Source: Candidatus Saccharimonadota bacterium
Lineage (GTDB): Bacteria > Patescibacteriota > Saccharimonadia > Saccharimonadales > Saccharimonadaceae
Direction of reading: 5' to 3'
DNA: 64,000 bases
Assembly (NCBI GenBank): GCA_017464135.1
Contig: JAFUEB010000004.1
Location: 1-64,000, forward strand
Shown here: piece by piece, positions 1 through 11,073 of the stretch
Numbering within the stretch: position 1 is the first letter of the stretch
Layout of the letters: the number at the start of each line of letters is the position of its first letter
Notes under the pieces: generated by a model
The model's input: only the letters and a program-made list of their open reading frames with translations
Database searches by the model: none
What the model was told of the DNA's origin: nothing
Translations under genes and position numbers: made by a program

Positions 1-1
1 T

Positions 2-478
2 TTAGGTAGAGTAATCGTTCTGCAAAGTTTGTATGAATACGAACTAAGAACTTTGGCGCATGACCCTGACGTCGATTTGGACATTATCGTTGCGAAGAAC
101 ATCGAGCCATACGAGAAAGCTCTCGGTGATACAGAATTTGTTTATAATCTGGCACATAAAGTGTCAGAAAATTTTGCGACGCTAGACGAGGCACTCACCC
201 CGATGGCGCCGGAATGGCCGATTAGCTCGATTGCAGCAATTGATCGCAATGTCCTACGGATGGGCCTATATGAATTATCCGAATGTCGGGACCAAGTCCC
301 GCCTAAGGTAGCCATTAACGAAGCGGTAGAGCTTGCGAAAGCATTTGGTTCTGAGAATTCATCCAAATTTATCAATGGCGTTCTCGGTACGGCTTACAAA
401 AAGCTCGGCATAGTAGAAGACAATGACAATGGAGCAAAATCAAAGTCCATCGGAGCCGATGGCAAGGAGAGCGCTTAA
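2..478 (+). CDS. nusB: Transcription antitermination factor NusB (5' truncated by window edge)
   Basis: NusB binds boxA RNA with S10 (NusE) in antitermination complexes on rRNA operons. The reading frame is open from base 2 and begins LGRVIVLQSLYEYE, matching the N-terminal helix of NusB (R..aLQ.LY..e), so the true start lies upstream of the window. The TTG at base 29 falls inside that helix and is not a start. Further family features are AAIDRNVLRMGLYEL, PPKVAINEAVELAKAFG and the C-terminal FINGVLGT. It is followed by a Glu/Lys/Ser-rich tail. The next gene overlaps its 3' end, indicating an operon with the Nudix gene and rnc. Confidence 0.93.
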   Translation, partial: LGRVIVLQSLYEYELRTLAHDPDVDLDIIVAKNIEPYEKALGDTEFVYNLAHKVSENFATLDEALTPMAPEWPISSIAAIDRNVLRMGLYELSECRDQVPPKVAINEAVELAKAFGSENSSKFINGVLGTAYKKLGIVEDNDNGAKSKSIGADGKESA

Positions 479-1007
479 AGTCCCTGAGGCATTGCCTGCG
501 GAGAGAATTAAAGAATCTCCTTTTAAGAAATTGACCTCTGCGGTATTTCGTAAGAAAGCCACAATTCAAGAGATTGTACGCGAACCGACTTCCGGCGGTA
601 TCATTTTTCGATTGACAAAAGATAAAAAAGATATTGAAATACTCTTGATTCAAGATTCGAAAGGTCGCTGGACGATCCCGAAAGGTCATATTGAGCCGGG
701 CGAAACGGCGAAAATGACCGCACGCCGCGAGATTGAAGAAGAAACGGGCCTTAGGAACGTCAACATTTTGACGTGGCTCGGGAAAATTCATTTTAAATAT
801 CGCCGCGCCGATAAACTCGTTCTCATGACTACGCAGATTTATCTGGTAGAGGCGATGGATACTCATGAAACGCCTACTCCAGAAAAGTGGATGAAGGGGA
901 TTCAGTGGTTTCCGTTTGCGGATGCCCTTGATCTCATCGAATATGACGATATTGAAAAGTTGATGTTGATTGCCAAGAAGCGTATTCGCTCTGGCGATTA
1001 TAAATAG
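423..1007 (+). CDS. Nudix hydrolase
   Basis: Nudix enzymes hydrolyse nucleoside diphosphates linked to another moiety; the substrate cannot be told from the sequence. A complete Nudix box (G-x5-E-x7-REUxEExGU) lies at residues 88-110, with REIEEETGL at its end. The frame overlaps nusB by 56 bases if translation starts at the ATG at 423. An ATG at 459 (MARRALK) has GGAG four to five bases upstream and would reduce the overlap to 20 bases, so the start is uncertain. The extra roughly 50 N-terminal residues are basic and probably unstructured. It sits between nusB and rnc in one operon. Confidence 0.9.
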   Translation: MTMEQNQSPSEPMARRALKVPEALPAERIKESPFKKLTSAVFRKKATIQEIVREPTSGGIIFRLTKDKKDIEILLIQDSKGRWTIPKGHIEPGETAKMTARREIEEETGLRNVNILTWLGKIHFKYRRADKLVLMTTQIYLVEAMDTHETPTPEKWMKGIQWFPFADALDLIEYDDIEKLMLIAKKRIRSGDYK

Positions 1008-1015
1008 GAGGTAAT

Positions 1016-1741
1016 ATGAATCAAATTGACACGACTCCCTATCAGGAGTTTGCAAAGGAGAAACTAGGTTTCTCGTTTAAGGATATTTCTTTACTAGTGA
1101 CGGCGCTTACGCACCGTAGCTATGTGAATGAGCATAAAAACACCGTACACGAGCACAATGAACGCTTGGAATTCCTCGGTGATGCGATTCTCGAATTAGT
1201 TACTTCAGATTTTTTGTACCGCAATTACAACGAACCTGAGGGAATTATGACCGCACTCCGCTCGGCACTCGTTCGCACCGAATCGATTGGTGATGCCGGG
1301 AAGGAACTGGGATATGAGCCACTGGTGCGCTTGTCACATGGTGAGAAGAATGGCTCGGATAGGGCGCATGATGTGATACTGGCCGACTGTTTTGAGGCTG
1401 TGATTGGGGCGATTTATCTAGATCAGGGCTATGACACGGCAAAGGATTTTATTTACAAGCACATTATTGTGAAGATTGATGAGATTATCGAGGAAGGCAC
1501 TTGGCGTGATCCGAAGTCTTATGTCCAGGAACTCGCGCAGAGGTTTGATGGTGTGACGCCGACTTATAAGACTCTTAAAGAAGAGGGGCCGGATCATGAT
1601 AAAACCTTTACAGTCGGGCTTTATGTGAAAGAACACCTGATGGGTACCGGTATTGGGCATTCGAAGCAGGAAGCTCAGACGGCGGCGGCGCGTGAAGGCG
1701 TCAAAAAATACCGCCAAAAAGAGAAAATTAAAGAGCTTTAA
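1016..1741 (+). CDS. rnc: Ribonuclease III
   Basis: RNase III cleaves double-stranded RNA, mainly in rRNA processing and mRNA decay. The signature NERLEFLGDAIL is at residues 48-59 and carries the first metal-binding Glu/Asp residues. A second acidic motif, DCFEAVIGAIYLD, follows in the helical nuclease domain. The C-terminal third (from PKSYVQELAQ to the QEAQTAAAREGVKKY helix) is a dsRNA-binding domain. Length (241 aa) is normal. An excellent Shine-Dalgarno, AGGAGGT, lies just before the ATG and only a few bases after the Nudix stop, consistent with a nusB-nudix-rnc operon. Confidence 0.96.
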   Translation: MNQIDTTPYQEFAKEKLGFSFKDISLLVTALTHRSYVNEHKNTVHEHNERLEFLGDAILELVTSDFLYRNYNEPEGIMTALRSALVRTESIGDAGKELGYEPLVRLSHGEKNGSDRAHDVILADCFEAVIGAIYLDQGYDTAKDFIYKHIIVKIDEIIEEGTWRDPKSYVQELAQRFDGVTPTYKTLKEEGPDHDKTFTVGLYVKEHLMGTGIGHSKQEAQTAAAREGVKKYRQKEKIKEL

Positions 1742-1766
1742 AGACGGCTTCTATAGGGGTGATATA

Positions 1767-1795
1767 TTGACTTTTTTGATAGTTTGTGCTATAAT
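1767..1795 (+). promoter_or_regulatory. Sigma70-type promoter for the 1840 gene
   Basis: TTGACT (1767-1772), a 17-base spacer and TATAAT (1790-1795). The run TTGACTTTTTT with the downstream TGCTATAATTAG closely resembles the promoter at 41208-41236. Transcription would start near 1802, giving a leader of about 38 nt with a G-rich ribosome site (AGGGGG) before ATG 1840. Confidence 0.8.
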
Positions 1796-1839
1796 TAGAG
1801 CATAGACCTGTTACTGCCAACAGATTAGGGGGTGTAGAA

Positions 1840-2454
1840 ATGGCAGAGAACCTTAATAGAAGTTATTTTGAAATCCTGGACGAGCTCTTTACTGGTCCGA
1901 ACGCGGCGCTCGAAAAGTACGCCAAAGTGCGGATTACCCAGTACGAGATGAATCTCTGGAGAAAGCATCATCTGCCTCTTAAAGAGGTGGACAAGAAGGC
2001 GAAACGTTATTTCAATGTGCGCTTTCTCGGCGAAGGTTCAAGGATCGACAAGGCTTCGCCTGAAGCCCTGAAAAAGGCCTTTGAATCACTGCACTTTGCG
2101 GTGGGCAAAGATTCCGGCGATCCTTCGCTTTGCTCCGGTTGCCACCAGAGATGCTTAAGGCTTGTAAATGAGCTGAACGAAGCGCTGAAGCGCGACGGTC
2201 TCGATGAGATCTCCGATGCGGAAAAGTTTCTCGATTTTATGACCTTTGACTATGAAGTCCGGACGGACGAAAATGGTCAGCCGATAGAGGAAAAACCCTA
2301 CGGTTTCCTGATTCGCACCTTCCATGATGCGGACAATCGGAAGGAATTCCGCGCTATGCTTCAGATGCTGAAGACCGAGAAACGCGAGATGTCCATGCAG
2401 GACATCTGGAAGATTATCGGTTTCAAGAAGAAGCACTCCAAGATTTCTAAATGA
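1840..2454 (+). CDS. Conserved-looking hypothetical protein with a Cys cluster
   Basis: I do not recognise this 204-residue protein. It is soluble, highly charged and helical, with no signal peptide or membrane segment. A compact cluster CSGCHQRC (about residues 98-105) has the spacing of a metal-binding or Fe-S-like knuckle; no second CxxC pair is present, so a full zinc ribbon is not supported. The C-terminus is Lys-rich. It is monocistronic: it has its own consensus promoter, a ribosome-binding G-run upstream of the ATG, a TGA stop and an immediate intrinsic terminator. It ends in TGA, which supports TGA as a stop codon in this genome. Confidence 0.75.
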   Translation: MAENLNRSYFEILDELFTGPNAALEKYAKVRITQYEMNLWRKHHLPLKEVDKKAKRYFNVRFLGEGSRIDKASPEALKKAFESLHFAVGKDSGDPSLCSGCHQRCLRLVNELNEALKRDGLDEISDAEKFLDFMTFDYEVRTDENGQPIEEKPYGFLIRTFHDADNRKEFRAMLQMLKTEKREMSMQDIWKIIGFKKKHSKISK

Positions 2455-2456
2455 CT

Positions 2457-2484
2457 AGAGCCCCCGAGCGGGGCTCTTTTCATT
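2457..2484 (+). terminator. Intrinsic terminator after the 1840 gene
   Basis: Perfect 8-bp stem AGAGCCCC (2457-2464) / GGGGCTCT (2470-2477) with a 5-nt loop, followed by a T-rich tract. Confidence 0.9.
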
Positions 2485-2535
2485 TCTTTAAAAATATGCT
2501 AAAATAGGGAAGTTAATAAATTTTAAGGAGAAAAA

Positions 2536-2919
2536 ATGCTAGCGATTCGCATGCAACGTAATGGCCGTACGCATTACCCTACGTACCGGATAGTCGTCCA
2601 AGAAGCGCAGCGCCACCCACTTTCGGGTCGTGTTGTAGCCGAGGTCGGCAATTACAACCCAGACACCAAAGCTCTTACTTTGGACAAGGAAGCGGTGGAA
2701 AAATATCTTAAAAACGGTGCTCAACCAAGCACTCGTGTTGCTTTCATCTTGAAGAAGAACGGTGTGAAGCTCCCAGATTGGGTTAAGCTCGCGCCAAAGA
2801 AGTCAGTTAAGGCTAAACACGCTGACAAACTTCGCAAGAACCAGCCAAAGGAAGAAGCCCCAGCTGAAGAAGCTGCTCCAGCTGAAGCACCGGCTGCCGA
2901 AGCACCAGCTGAAGCTTAA
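2536..2919 (+). CDS. rpsP: Small ribosomal subunit protein bS16 with Ala/Glu/Pro tail
   Basis: S16 is a primary assembly protein of the 30S subunit. The N-terminal 80 residues are canonical: MLAIRMQRNGRTHYPTYRIVV, then VVAEVGNYNP and the GAQPSTRVAFILKKNG segment. Residues from about 95 onward form a low-complexity tail of Lys followed by repeated PAEEAAPAE/APAAEAP units; bS16 is often only 80-90 residues, so this is an extension. The Shine-Dalgarno AAGGAG lies 6 bases upstream of the ATG. The gene precedes khpA, a common rpsP-khpA order, but a terminator separates the two here. Confidence 0.96.
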   Translation: MLAIRMQRNGRTHYPTYRIVVQEAQRHPLSGRVVAEVGNYNPDTKALTLDKEAVEKYLKNGAQPSTRVAFILKKNGVKLPDWVKLAPKKSVKAKHADKLRKNQPKEEAPAEEAAPAEAPAAEAPAEA

Positions 2920-2927
2920 AGATTTTC

Positions 2928-2960
2928 AAAAAATAGTCCTTACACGGGACTATTTTTTGT
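2928..2960 (+). terminator. Intrinsic terminator after rpsP
   Basis: Stem AAAATAGTCC (2930-2939) / GGACTATTTT (2947-2956) with a 7-nt loop and T run. The following TATAAT (2961-2966) is a probable -10 for khpA, placed directly against the terminator. Confidence 0.85.
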
Positions 2961-2997
2961 TATAATAAAGGTATATAACTTTAAAAATGGAGACAAT

Positions 2998-3438
2998 ATG
3001 GCTACTATTGACCAACAATTCGTAGAATATATCGTAAAAACCCTAGTCAACAATCCAGATAAAGTTGAGGTGGACCGCAAAATTGACGAAAAAGGCGTAC
3101 TACTTTCTTTAACTGTCGATCCAGACGATGTCGGTCGTGTAATTGGTAAGCGTGGCGTGACGGCTCAGTCTATCCGTATGCTACTCCGTGCTCTTGGTAC
3201 TAAGCAAGATGCTCGTTACAATCTTAAGATCGTAAACACTGATGAAGGCGAAGGTGAAGGCGAAGCTCATCACCATGAGAAACATGAGAAGCATGAAGAG
3301 CATGAAGAAGTTCATGAGGCTCCGACTGAAGAGGTTGATGATGGCGAAGACGAGGATTTTGAAGAAGAACAGGAATCTTCCGAACTCGCCGAAAAGACTC
3401 GCGCCGAGCTCGCTGACCTTGACGATTTAGATATATAA
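2998..3438 (+). CDS. khpA: KH-domain RNA-binding protein KhpA-like with His/Glu-rich tail
   Basis: KhpA is a small single-KH RNA-binding protein, usually paired with KhpB and encoded beside rpsP in many Gram-positives. Residues 1-80 match: EYIVKTLVNNPDKVEV, then the nucleic-acid-binding loop GKRG (50-53) in DVGRVIGKRGVTAQSIR. Usual family length is about 75-80 residues. Here roughly 65 extra residues follow, starting with an EGEGEGEAHHHEKHEKHEEH stretch and continuing strongly acidic. The His/Glu pattern is compatible with metal binding or disorder, but that is inference. khpB is not in the window. Confidence 0.9.
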   Translation: MATIDQQFVEYIVKTLVNNPDKVEVDRKIDEKGVLLSLTVDPDDVGRVIGKRGVTAQSIRMLLRALGTKQDARYNLKIVNTDEGEGEGEAHHHEKHEKHEEHEEVHEAPTEEVDDGEDEDFEEEQESSELAEKTRAELADLDDLDI

Positions 3439-3453
3439 TGTTATAAAATGTCC

Positions 3454-3482
3454 TTGACATTTTGCTTATGTTCGTGTAAACT
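3454..3482 (+). promoter_or_regulatory. First promoter upstream of rpoBC
   Basis: TTGACA (3454-3459), 17-base spacer, TAAACT (3477-3482). It fires toward the terminator at 3551-3580, so its product would be a short RNA of about 90 nt or an attenuated rpoB leader. Confidence 0.75.
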
Positions 3483-3550
3483 AAACTTAAGCTAACTAAC
3501 TGCGAGTTCGCTTAAAACATAGAATAATTGTTGAGAGCTTATATATGTTC

Positions 3551-3580
3551 AAAAAACGCCACGTTGAGGCGTTTTTTGGT
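3551..3580 (+). terminator. Terminator/attenuator in the rpoB upstream region
   Basis: Perfect 10-bp inverted repeat AAAAAACGCC (3551-3560) / GGCGTTTTTT (3568-3577), loop ACGTTGA. The A-run before and T-run after make it usable in both directions. It lies between two strong promoters. Confidence 0.85.
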
Positions 3581-3591
3581 GCAAAATTCTA

Positions 3592-3620
3592 TTGACAGGT
3601 TGACTTTATGGGAGTAAAAT
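3592..3620 (+). promoter_or_regulatory. Second promoter, proximal to rpoB
   Basis: TTGACA (3592-3597), 17-base spacer, TAAAAT (3615-3620). Transcription would start near 3627 and give a leader of about 117 nt before rpoB. Confidence 0.8.
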
Positions 3621-3626
3621 CGGTAG

Positions 3627-3743
3627 CAAGAAGTAGTGTGTCCTATTTTTGTATATATCTTTTGAGAGCTGGCGACTCTCTGGGGGCGATAGGACAGTAT
3701 TCTTCGGCGCTAAGAATAATAACACTAAAAAATAAGAGGTAGA
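3627..3743 (+). promoter_or_regulatory. Structured 5' leader of rpoBC
   Basis: The leader can fold into an outer helix TGTCCTAT (3639-3646) / ATAGGACA (3689-3696) enclosing a hairpin GAGAG (3664-3668) / CTCTC (3676-3680), followed by a second hairpin TATTCTT (3698-3704) / AAGAATA (3712-3718). The rpoB Shine-Dalgarno (AGAGGT) comes right after. I do not recognise it as a known riboswitch class. A role in autoregulation of RNA polymerase is inference. Together with the upstream promoter and terminator this fills the 305-base gap before rpoB. Confidence 0.6.
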
Positions 3744-6700
3744 ATGGCTACAAAACCAAAGACTGGTGAAAGAGTTTTTTTCACCGAAGGTGACCAAGCA
3801 CTCCCGATTCCTGATTTGACGGCACATCAAAAGGATTCGTGGAACGACTTTGTCAAAAACGGTCTAAGGGAAGTTTTTGCTGAGCTTAATCCGATTGACG
3901 ATTATACCGGCCAAAAACTCTCACTCCGTTTTAAAGATTACTATTTTAAAGAACCAAAGGAAACTGAAGCCCAGGCTAAATACAATTTGGCGACTTATGA
4001 AGCTCCACTTCATGTTTTAGTCGAGCTTGAGAATAAGGTGACCGGCGAGAAGAAAGAACAGGATATTTACTTCGGTGATTATCCTTGGATGACGAATCGC
4101 GCAACCTTTATTATTAACGGCACTGAACGTGTGATTGTGTCACAGCTCATTCGTTCGGCCGGCGTTTTCTTTAACGCTGAGACCATTGGTCTTCGTCGCT
4201 ACTACGGTGCTAAGGTAATTCCTGGCCGTGGTGCTTGGCTCGAATTTGAGACCGCATTAAATGGTTCAATTAACGTAAAGATTGACCGCCGTCGTAAAAT
4301 TCCTGTCACGACTTTCCTGCGTGCCCTCGGTATGTCTAAATCCGAGATTAAGGAGCGTTTCAAGGAAATTGATAACGGTGAAAAGAAATATATCGACATT
4401 ACGCTCGAGAAAGATACCACTTCAAGCCAAGGTGAGGCACTCCTTGAGGTTTACCGCAGAATTCGCCCAGGCGATCTTGCAACCGTCGATAACGCAAAAT
4501 CCATGATTGAGAAGATGTTCTTCGATCCAAAGCGTTACGACTACTCAAATGTTGGTCGTTTCAAGATGAACCGCAGACTCGGATTTGATACGAAGAACGA
4601 TCCAGAGCACCGCACTCTGCAAATGCAAGATGTGCTCAAGATTGTGGAAGAGATTATCCGTCTTAACAATACTCAAGAAGCTCCGGATGATATTGATTCA
4701 CTTTCGAATCGTCGCGTCAAACTCGTAGGTGAGCTCGTTCAGAGACAATTTCGTCTTGGTATGCTCCGCTTACAGCGTAATATTTTAGACCGTATGTCAA
4801 TGGCTAACGTAGAAGAAGTGACCCCGTCACAACTACTTAACTCCCGCCCAGTCGTGGCTGCCGTTAAGGAATTCTTCTCGACTTCACAGCTTTCACAGCT
4901 GATGGATGAAGTAAACCCATTCTCAGAGCTTGCACACAAGCGCCGTCTAAGCTCGATGGGTCCTGGTGGCCTGACGCGTGAGCGCGCCGGATTTGATGTC
5001 CGTGATGCTCACCCGACTCACTACGGCCGTATTTGTACGGTAGAAACCCCAGAAGGTGGTAACGTGGGTCTTGTGCTGAACTTTGCAACTTATGCTCGTA
5101 TCAATGAATACGGCTTCATCGAAGCGCCATACCGCGTCGTGAAGAACGGCAAAGTAACTGATGAAGTTGTTTACATGGATGCTGATACCGAAAACGATAT
5201 GATTATCGCTGACGCATCAGTGAAGCTAACCAAAGACGGCAAGTTTGCTGAAGACTGGGTATCTGCCCGTGTTCACGGTACTCCAGCTCAGGTAGAAGCC
5301 AAACGTGTGACGCACATCGATGCCGCACATAAGGAAATTCTGGGCGTCTCAGCAAGCCTCATTCCATTTGTTGAGAAAAACCGTGTGGACCGCTCACTCA
5401 TGGCCTGCGCCATGCAGAAACAGGCAGTGCCACTACTTCGCCAAGATAACCCAGTTGTTGGTACTGGTATCGAAGGTGAAGTGGCTAAGAATACTTCCCA
5501 ACTCGTGATGGCCGAATCCACTGGTGTAGTGAAGAAGGCTGATGGCGAATCCGTCATCGTGACTTACGAAAAACTCGGTGATCGCGAATATAAATTGCAA
5601 CACTTTGAAAAGACCAACGATGATCGTTGTTACAACCAACGCTGTGTCGTTTCTCGTGGTCAAAAAGTGAAGAAAGGTACCATCTTAATTGAAGGTGCAT
5701 CCATCAATAATGGCGAACTCGCTCTTGGCCGCGACCTTCTCGTCGCCTTCATGCCATGGCGTGGTTACAACATGGATGATGCTATCGTCATCTCGAATCG
5801 CCTAGTAGAAGATGATACGCTTACTTCGATTAATATTAAAGACTTTGATGTAGAAGTTCGCGAAACGAAGCTTGGTCCAGAGCAGGTTACGCGCGATATT
5901 CCAAACGTCAGCGAGCACTCACTCCGCCACCTTGGCGAAGATGGTATCGTGACGGTTGGTTCAGAAGTAAAGAACGGCGATATTCTTGTCGGTAAGATTA
6001 CGCCAAAGGGTGAGCAAGAGCTCAGCTCTGAGGAAAGACTGCTCCGCGCTATCTTCGGTGAAAAAGCCAAAGACGTACGCGATACTTCAGTCCGTATGAA
6101 TGGCTCTTCAACCGGCAAGGTCGTGGATGTTCGTATTTACACCCGTGAACAAGGTCACGAACTTAAAGCCGGCGTACTCATGCAGATTAAAATCTTTGTC
6201 GCCGAAATGCGTAAGATTGGCGTTGGCGATAAGCTCGCTGGTCGTCACGGTAACAAGGGTGTGGTCTCACGCGTACTCCCAATTGAAGATATGCCATTTA
6301 TGGCTGATGGTACCCCAATCGACATCATCTTGTCGCCAATGGGCGTGCCTTCACGTATGAACCTCGGTCAGCTCTTTGAAACTCACCTTGGTATGGCTGC
6401 ACGTGCACTCGGTTACAAAGTTGCAACGCCATCCTTTAACGGTGTGCCTGACGAAGTCATCTCTGATGAGCTCGAAAAAGCTGGTTACGCCCGCGATGGC
6501 CGTGTCCAACTTTACGATGGTCTCACTGGTGAGCCATTTAACGAACGCACCTCAGTAGGTGTAATGCACATGCTGAAGCTTCACCACATGGTGGAAGACA
6601 AGATTCACGCTCGTTCAACTGGTCCTTACACGATGGTGACCCAACAGCCACTCGGTGGTAAGGCACAGAATGGTGGTCAGCGTTTCGGAGAAATGGAGGT

Positions 6701-7172
6701 GTGGGCCCTCGAAGCTTATGGTGCTGCTACCACGCTCCAGGAAATGCTCACTATCAAGTCCGATGATGTTTACGGACGTGCTAAAGCATACGAATCGATT
6801 ATTAAACACGAACCGATTGAAGGTCCAAAGCTCCCAGAAGGCTTTAACGTGCTCGTTAAGGAACTTCAAGGTCTTGGTCTTAAGGTCGACCTCCTTGATC
6901 ACGGTGAATCTGCCGATGCAGGTGATGTGATTGAGAAGACCTCAAGAGAGATCGAAAAAGACAAGGATGATCAGTCGATTTACGATCAACATAAGAAAGA
7001 TACCGCGCCAACGATTGTTGACCTCGATGACGAGGAAGCCGTACAAATGATGGCTGAAGAAGGTATCGAAATCACTGATGGCGACGAGTCAGAAGATTTG
7101 GATGAATCCCCGGTAGAGGATGAGGAAGAATTAGACGACGGCACGGTCGACTTTGGTGGAGAGGAGTTCTAA
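3744..7172 (+). CDS. rpoB: RNA polymerase subunit beta
   Basis: Beta forms one half of the polymerase clamp and carries the rifampicin pocket. Recognised blocks in order: FFSTSQLSQLMDEVNPFSEL and HKRRLSSMGPGGLTRERAGF (fork loop and rifampicin region, with the D, H and S contact positions kept), ETPEGGNVGL (usual ETPEGPNIGL), MPWRGYNMDDA, GDKLAGRHGNKG with the active-site lysines, and the C-terminal GGQRFGEMEVWALEAYGAA. At 1,142 residues it is a compact beta without large lineage insertions. The last 90 residues are very acidic. rpoC follows two bases after the stop. Confidence 0.98.
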   Translation: MATKPKTGERVFFTEGDQALPIPDLTAHQKDSWNDFVKNGLREVFAELNPIDDYTGQKLSLRFKDYYFKEPKETEAQAKYNLATYEAPLHVLVELENKVTGEKKEQDIYFGDYPWMTNRATFIINGTERVIVSQLIRSAGVFFNAETIGLRRYYGAKVIPGRGAWLEFETALNGSINVKIDRRRKIPVTTFLRALGMSKSEIKERFKEIDNGEKKYIDITLEKDTTSSQGEALLEVYRRIRPGDLATVDNAKSMIEKMFFDPKRYDYSNVGRFKMNRRLGFDTKNDPEHRTLQMQDVLKIVEEIIRLNNTQEAPDDIDSLSNRRVKLVGELVQRQFRLGMLRLQRNILDRMSMANVEEVTPSQLLNSRPVVAAVKEFFSTSQLSQLMDEVNPFSELAHKRRLSSMGPGGLTRERAGFDVRDAHPTHYGRICTVETPEGGNVGLVLNFATYARINEYGFIEAPYRVVKNGKVTDEVVYMDADTENDMIIADASVKLTKDGKFAEDWVSARVHGTPAQVEAKRVTHIDAAHKEILGVSASLIPFVEKNRVDRSLMACAMQKQAVPLLRQDNPVVGTGIEGEVAKNTSQLVMAESTGVVKKADGESVIVTYEKLGDREYKLQHFEKTNDDRCYNQRCVVSRGQKVKKGTILIEGASINNGELALGRDLLVAFMPWRGYNMDDAIVISNRLVEDDTLTSINIKDFDVEVRETKLGPEQVTRDIPNVSEHSLRHLGEDGIVTVGSEVKNGDILVGKITPKGEQELSSEERLLRAIFGEKAKDVRDTSVRMNGSSTGKVVDVRIYTREQGHELKAGVLMQIKIFVAEMRKIGVGDKLAGRHGNKGVVSRVLPIEDMPFMADGTPIDIILSPMGVPSRMNLGQLFETHLGMAARALGYKVATPSFNGVPDEVISDELEKAGYARDGRVQLYDGLTGEPFNERTSVGVMHMLKLHHMVEDKIHARSTGPYTMVTQQPLGGKAQNGGQRFGEMEVWALEAYGAATTLQEMLTIKSDDVYGRAKAYESIIKHEPIEGPKLPEGFNVLVKELQGLGLKVDLLDHGESADAGDVIEKTSREIEKDKDDQSIYDQHKKDTAPTIVDLDDEEAVQMMAEEGIEITDGDESEDLDESPVEDEEELDDGTVDFGGEEF

Positions 7173-7173
7173 T

Positions 7174-10992
<3,819 letters not shown>

Positions 10993-11007
10993 TCTAAAAA
11001 ACGGCAG

Positions 11008-11035
11008 AAAAAAGTCCCTTCGGGGACTTTTTTTG
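11008..11035 (+). terminator. Intrinsic terminator after rpoC
   Basis: Stem AAAAAGTCCC / GGGACTTTTT closed by a TTCG tetraloop (11019-11022), followed by a T run. A TATAAT at 11048-11053 just downstream is a probable -10 for secY. Confidence 0.92.
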
Positions 11036-11073
11036 GTAAATATATGTTATAATGATTAGAGACAAGAGGTACT

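Noticed and set aside
372-1055. Minus-strand open frame of 227 codons opposite the Nudix gene and rnc.
   Set aside because: Antisense shadow of well-supported genes; no family features, no promoter or ribosome site.
3545-3595. Sixteen-codon frame (MFKKRHVEAFFG...) across the rpoB-upstream terminator, a possible leader peptide.
   Set aside because: It owes its sequence to the terminator arms, lacks a good ribosome site, and would be broken by termination at the hairpin.
7153-7173. Upstream GTG start for rpoC (seven extra residues).
   Set aside because: It overlaps rpoB, whereas ATG 7174 has a strong Shine-Dalgarno and the family-typical N-terminus.
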